Source: Mytilus galloprovincialis
Taxonomy: Eukaryota; Mollusca; Bivalvia; Mytilida; Mytilidae
DNA length: 64,000 nt
Direction of reading: 5' to 3'
Assembly: GCF_965363235.1 (NCBI RefSeq)
Contig: NC_134845.1
Location: forward strand, 21,206,524-21,270,523
Positions 59,494-64,000 of this stretch are shown one piece after another. Under the pieces are notes generated by a model. The model was not told where the DNA came from. It did not search any database and saw only the letters and a program-made list of their open reading frames with translations. Position numbers and translations under genes: made by a program. The first letter of the stretch is position 1; each line of letters begins with the position of its first letter.

Positions 59494-59786
59494 AACAGAA
59501 CCACAATATCTATAGTGAGCCAAACACTGATGAGATGTGGTCAGATTAGGGACTAACAGAACCACAATGTCTATAGTGAGCCAAACACTGACGAGATGTG
59601 GCCAGATTGGGGACTAACAGAACCACAATATCTATAGTGAGCCAAACACTGATGAGATGTGGTCAGATTGGGGACTAACAGAACCACAGTGTCTATAGTG
59701 AGCCACACAATGATGAGATATGAACTAACAGAACCACAATGTCTATAGTGAGCCAACCACTGATGAGATATGGTCAGATTGGGGAT
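59494..59786. repeat. 61-bp minisatellite, five copies
   Basis: 'aacagaaccacaatatctat' or a close variant starts at 59494, 59555, 59616 and 59677 (exact 61-bp steps), then at 59727 after an 11-bp deletion. Each unit contains 'gtgagccaaacactgatgag'. Confidence 0.9.
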
Positions 59787-60427
59787 GGACAAAGCCAAGG
59801 GAGTACTAAGTCACCTACCTTCAGAGAGGTACTCATAAAATTTTCTCATGTATCTGAAGTTGTATTCACCAACTACCAGTAATTATACTCAAAACACAAT
59901 AAAGCTTTATAAAAGAACGGACTTGCAAGATGGCAATTTGATTGAAGAAAGAAAGACAAGATTTAAGAAAAAGGTTTAATGAAACATTATATCTCAGCAA
60001 GAGAAAAGGATAGATGGTTTGATACCGTTACCTTTTAGTGTTGAAATAGCATAGAAATGTCTTTAGCATACCATATTTCTTATTTTCTACTTTGGATATA
60101 CCACGATTGAAGCCAGACACAGATGTGGTGTTGTCTAAATTTCAGTGTCGGATCAATGCATTTGAATGGGTTAATATGGTTGGAACACAGAGCTCCTCCC
60201 TCTTTATCTTGGGTTTGGGAACCTCTTTTTAAAATGCCGGCAAAAACTTCTACAGAGCTTATGTTTGTAGTATTTCATGTAACCCGACTTAAAATAAAAT
60301 GTTCTATTCTATTCTATTCTAAAATGGCTAGATCGATAGCCGCCCTGTATCTGTACCTGAAAACAACAACAAGAACATAATATATATATAATCATAACGG
60401 TTTTACACACATGTAATATATGCTTTA
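59787..60427. other. Spacer with a degenerate hAT-like MITE remnant
   Basis: 60142-60235 resembles the interior of the 20003-20145 MITE ('gatcaatgcatttgaatggg') but has lost both ends. An (attct) short run lies near 60305. No gene. Confidence 0.5.
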
Positions 60428-61694
60428 CAGGGGTTAAAAAATCCACTAGCCCGACGCCCGGGACTAGATCAGTTATGCCTCGAGCAATTAAAATGTGTAA
60501 CCCGATATGCCCGACGGACTAGTAACAAAAAAATCTTGACGTTTCCAAAAGTGGAAAATCCTTTCATTACTATTCCATGTTAGCCAATCCGATTCAATTA
60601 ATAAGTCATCAGGGATTCCAAGAATTTGAACTGGTTTGTACAGGTCCTGTTGTACATATTTAAAAACAGAACAAATAACTCTGGTTGGCCCAGTATCATG
60701 TGTTGATTGCAATTCTCGTACTTTAAATATCGATTTCTCATACTCTGGCCTGGGGTATTGTACATTGCTTATGCCGAGATTTTCAATTAACGGTATTTGG
60801 GGATATGATGTATTGATCGGTACTGACCTGTCTTGTCGCAAAGCTCTTGAGCACGAAACCATGCAACAAATTATTACTTAATATTTTAGTACGGGAACTC
60901 CAGAAACTTCGTCAGTTTCAAAACGAAAAACGGTAGATGAAGGGAGTAACGAGGCTGAAAATTCATCCCCAAAAAATGCTAAATACGCTAGGGAAAAGCC
61001 GCGAAAAAAAAATAGAGTGTCCAGGACAGCAGGGCTGCCAAGTCGCAGACACCCTACGAACTTCATCAGTTTCAAAACAAAAAATGGTAGATGGAGGCCT
61101 AGGGGGTAACGAGACTGAAAATTCATCCCCCAAAAATGCAAAATACGACCGGGAAAAGTGGGAGAAAAATTATAGTGTCCAAGACAGCAAACCTGCCAAG
61201 TCTTTAGGGCGAGACTCACACATTTTCATGCTGATTTGGCGGCATTTTCCTTTGTTTTTTTCTCTTTGATCTTTACAATTTGGCCAAAAAATCACGCATT
61301 TACTTCCTGAGAATTTGGCAGAACTGGGATACAATGATTCCCCTCGAAGGTTGGCTGTTGCTGATGAAAAAAACAGACGATTCTCTGTGAATATTACCGT
61401 TAGTTGCCCAAAGCATGCCAATAAAAAGTCTGCTTTGAATGTGGAAACAACTAAGTTAGGTTAAGCACCAACAATAAATAGCAATTCAACAAAAAATATT
61501 AAATACAGTGTATAATGTCTCCTTCAAAACAAAGGACACCCACTTTGTATTATGCAGCAAACTCTTGATTTTTAAGGCATACTAGGGCTAGCAGGTCAGT
61601 TTTGATGGACTAGCAGTTCTTCCAACAGGGCTAGTAAAAACCTGCTGCCATAAGTCCTGGGCTAGTTAGCTGTAACAATTTTTTTTAACCCCTG
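60428..61694. mobile_element. hAT-like element carrying a zinc-finger-protein leader fragment
   Basis: The ends are inverted repeats, 'caggggttaaaaaa' at 60428 and its complement ending at 61694, with further 'actagccc' words just inside both ends. CAGGGG-type ends suggest hAT, but the flanks (atgcttta and ccttatta) do not form a clear 8-bp duplication. Inside, 60896-61240 holds the duplicated segment described separately. No intact transposase was recognised. Confidence 0.55.
60896..61240 (+). pseudogene. Duplicated TTF/BED-like zinc-finger leader segment
   Basis: The plus-strand text reads 'ETSSVSKRKTVDEGSNEAE', 'NSSPKNAKYAREKPRKK', then repeats about 150 bp later as 'SSVSKQKMVDGG' and 'KYDREKWEKNYSVQDS'. 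K-Y-x-R-x-W-x-x-x-Y-x-V-Q-D-S precedes the TTF-type finger in ZNF862-like and hAT-derived proteins. The finger cysteines are not reached and the second copy runs out of frame, so it is a fragment. The family call is from memory. Confidence 0.4.
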
Positions 61695-62388
61695 CCTTAT
61701 TAATTTGTTAGGCTAAAGAAGTACACAAACATCTATATTGTGTTTTCCACATGGTATGAACACATTTTGACACTGTACTTATACTAGGTTTATTTTAGGA
61801 AGTTTTACGACTTAAACAATGATACTTAAATCAGAGCCGCCAAAATAGCATATTTTTTATTGTGCTAGTGTAAATATACACATATCAATAAAAAGTAAAG
61901 TATATCTGGAACATAATATATTGGTAAGTATGATAGTTCCAGAGTATGTATAATCCATTTTTGAAAATAAATGTCCACCCTTCTGTGTTTGCACCAGCTG
62001 AAAGTATATGAAATAATTACTGTTTGCAGCACATGTCACAGGGCAAACAGTTTTATTTCCGGCTCTTTATTCTCTATTGTTAGTTTAACGGTTTAATTTT
62101 GTATTCTCATTAGATACCTTTACTCCAATTTAAAAGTCACAAGAGCCTTTTCAAATAAAATGTTATTTCATAGCATATAATTTCATTTATCTAATTACAT
62201 AATTTTAACAATACCATTTCCAAACAATAGATTTTAAAATAATCAATCCTTAATTGACCAGTGGTCATGTCTATGTCCAGACAAGCTGAAAGGCTTTACT
62301 CTTTTAAGTGACATAATATAAAGATACCGGTCATAATTTAATTTTATCTAAAATTCGTCAATTTGTTGACCTAACGAGCCAGTGAATA
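61695..62388. other. Spacer upstream of the CUB-domain gene
   Basis: AT-rich; should contain the promoter of the gene starting at 62389. No TATA box was convincingly placed. Confidence 0.4.
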
Positions 62389-63382
62389 ATGAAAATGTTA
62401 TTTTTGTTATTGTTAATAGTCTGGGTCCAGTTTTGTGTAGGTAGGTCATAAATTTATCAACTGAATGTGATTTTTTTTTATATGAATGTTCATTTATTTA
62501 TTATTATTTCGATTATTTTGACAAAATGTATATTTCAATATCTTCTATTTTTTATTAATCATTTGTGCACTTAATATACAATCAGTCATGTTTTTTTACG
62601 ATTTGTTTGAGTAAATGTGTTCTTCCAATTTGTTAGGTATTAACTATATTTCCGACAAAATACTAGAAAAATTATGAAAATTATAGCTACATGTATGACA
62701 TGTATTTTCGCTTTTCACATAATCTGATCGATCATAGTTAGTTGTCAAATCAACGTGTGTATAGAATATGAAATATCAAGATTCCAGTAATCTTTATGAT
62801 TCCCTTTTTTAAAAACTTAGATGTTAATTTGAATCGTATTGCTTTTTCACATATCAAAACAAACATGCTTCATTACTTTCATTTGGACGGGTAGAAAAAC
62901 ACAATAAATATAAAATATAATCACGCTTTTTGCAGTATGCGTAGCAGATCTGAACAAAAATATTTAAAAATGCAGAACATTATTATATCTGTTTTCACAC
63001 GAATTTAGAAAATATATAGCCTGGGACCATATTTAGAATAGAGTATCGTTCTGTCTGTATTCACGTGCTTTAAAGTTTTTCATTCTTTTTTTTTTACAAC
63101 GGTCGAAGAAATAGTGACGGAGGTAGAATTAAGACTATTTTTGAGAAATATAACGTGACAGCATTCAAGAAAAAAGAAATAATACAGACCCCTAATTACC
63201 CTAACTTCTATAAAGAGTAAGTTATATTGCATGTTTTGTGTACTTTAATTTTTGTTTTTGGTTACTGGTCGTAAAACTGGAGTTGGAGGGATCGTTCGAA
63301 CAACACAGATTCAATATACATTAACAGCGAACGAAAAGAAAGACGTCCTCAAGACTCCTAACTATCCAAACTTCTATTTGGA
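62389..63382 (+). CDS. Secreted CUB-domain protein, 5' exons only (partial at window end)
   Basis: Exon 1 (62389-62440) starts with ATG and encodes MKMLFLLLLIVWVQFCV, a signal peptide, ending at a GTAGGT donor (phase 1); a GTCATA donor four bases later would give phase 2. Exon 2 (63109-63216) encodes 'GGRIKTIFEKYNVTAFKKKE' followed by IIQTPNYPNFYKE. Exon 3 (63293-63382) encodes a homologous 'GGIVRTTQIQYTLTANEKKD' followed by VLKTPNYPNFYLE. TPNYPNFY is the opening of a CUB domain. Both exons end in GTAAGT with the same phase (2). The acceptors differ: exon 2 needs phase 2 and exon 3 phase 1 upstream, so the two exons look alternative rather than consecutive. The rest of the CUB domain lies beyond the window. 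Acceptor positions are inferred. Confidence 0.6.
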
Positions 63383-63699
63383 GTAAGTGTGTGTGTTTTC
63401 TATTTCATCAGATGAATTTAATTTCATCTGATTTTCTGTTTTAGCAGATATCATTGTCATTATTTATTGAATACCTTTCTTGATCTGGAACATCCGACTG
63501 TAGATCAGTAGCGGTAAAAACAGAAAAGTTTTGAAATAAGCACCAGATATTAAATTCATACACATAAGTTAAATAAATGAGTTAAAAAATCGATTATATA
63601 CTATTCAGTAAATATGAGTAATACTCCCTGGGTATCTAAATGGGATACTTTAAAGGCTAGATCAGCTGTGCAAAATAGAAAAGCTTATAAATAAACACA

Positions 63700-63990
63700 A
63701 TAGATATAGGAAGACGTGGTAGGAGTGCCAATGAGACAACTATCCATCCAAGTCCCATATGTAATCGATAACCTAGGTCAAAGTACAGTCTTCAACACAG
63801 AGCATTGGCTCACACCAGACAGCAAGCTATAAATGGCTCAAAAAATTACTAGTGTTAAACCATTCATGGTATTATCTATCTTAAAACCGAAAACGAGAAA
63901 CGTTTATGAACAACAAACGACAACTACAGGACATCAGATTCCTGACTAAAGACAGTCAGATGCAAACAAATTCAGAGGGGTGAAACATTT
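63700..63990 (-). repeat. Dispersed repeat in the CUB gene's intron
   Basis: 'agtgccaatgagacaactat', 'acagtcttcaacacagagca' and 'agattcctgactaaagacag' are collinear with the family at 46565, 49600 and 56040 (several related blocks). Non-coding. Confidence 0.6.
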
Positions 63991-64000
63991 TAATAGGTAC

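Noticed and set aside
60488..60862. 124-codon minus-strand frame as a gene
   Set aside because: Inside the hAT-like element, without recognised domains or splice context; an overlapping plus-strand frame is equally open.
1..64000. CRISPR arrays, bacterial operons, phage or plasmid features
   Set aside because: The window is eukaryotic with spliced genes; no direct-repeat/spacer arrays with CRISPR geometry were seen, and all regular arrays are minisatellites.

Overview
This is a eukaryotic window: AT-rich, with intron-rich genes that use GT-AG junctions and a very high load of dispersed repeats, tRNA-derived SINEs, MITEs, a LINE, a Penelope-like element and minisatellites. The repeat vocabulary (blocks ending in a 'gcggtcgtataaa' hairpin, a 'caaagagacaacaaccc' family, a 'ctcaagagcctgaatcgctc' family, 'cagtggcggatcc' MITEs) and the protein families point to a bivalve mollusc, most likely a Mytilus-type mussel. 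That assignment is an inference from remembered repeat families; no database was searched.

Layout. 1-24 kb is a repeat desert with no convincing host gene. It holds a 9-copy 168-bp tandem array inside a terminal-inverted-repeat element (1877-3514), a MITE with TAA target-site duplication (4802-5089), several copies of a ~1.5-kb family ending in a hairpin (ends near 646, 11298, 12244 and 16123), hAT-type MITEs, a purine-rich MITE, a decayed DIRS-type tyrosine-recombinase retrotransposon fragment (22112-22540) and a Helitron-like element with an internal ~500-bp duplication (22672-23920).

24.6-27.8 kb on the minus strand carries a two-exon gene for a 715-residue Mab-21/cGAS-like nucleotidyltransferase with the E-x-D...D acidic triad apparently kept and a TPR-like C-terminal half. 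An ISRE-like GAAACCGAAA motif lies about 80 bp upstream of its start codon. This is the most interesting locus: a candidate cGAS-like innate immune receptor.

32.7-48.9 kb on the plus strand is a 20-coding-exon gene whose splice phases join without conflict into a 724-residue protein: two YccF-like membrane segments followed by a CAX/Vnx1-type cation/proton antiporter. Its introns have collected a tRNA-derived SINE with a 10-bp target duplication, a tRNA-like relic and several dispersed repeats.

51.0-58.9 kb is a mobile-element nest. A Penelope-like element (5' pseudo-LTR with a hammerhead-ribozyme-like core, N-terminal domain, reverse transcriptase, GIY-YIG endonuclease) is split by a ~4.6-kb insert. 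The insert contains a PHD-like first exon, a 5'-truncated LINE reverse transcriptase and a dispersed repeat that also occurs, inverted, at 17-19 kb.

59-64 kb has a 61-bp minisatellite, a hAT-like element carrying a duplicated TTF/BED-like zinc-finger leader segment (60428-61694), and the start of a secreted CUB-domain gene (62389-63382) with two tandem homologous exons; it continues beyond the window.
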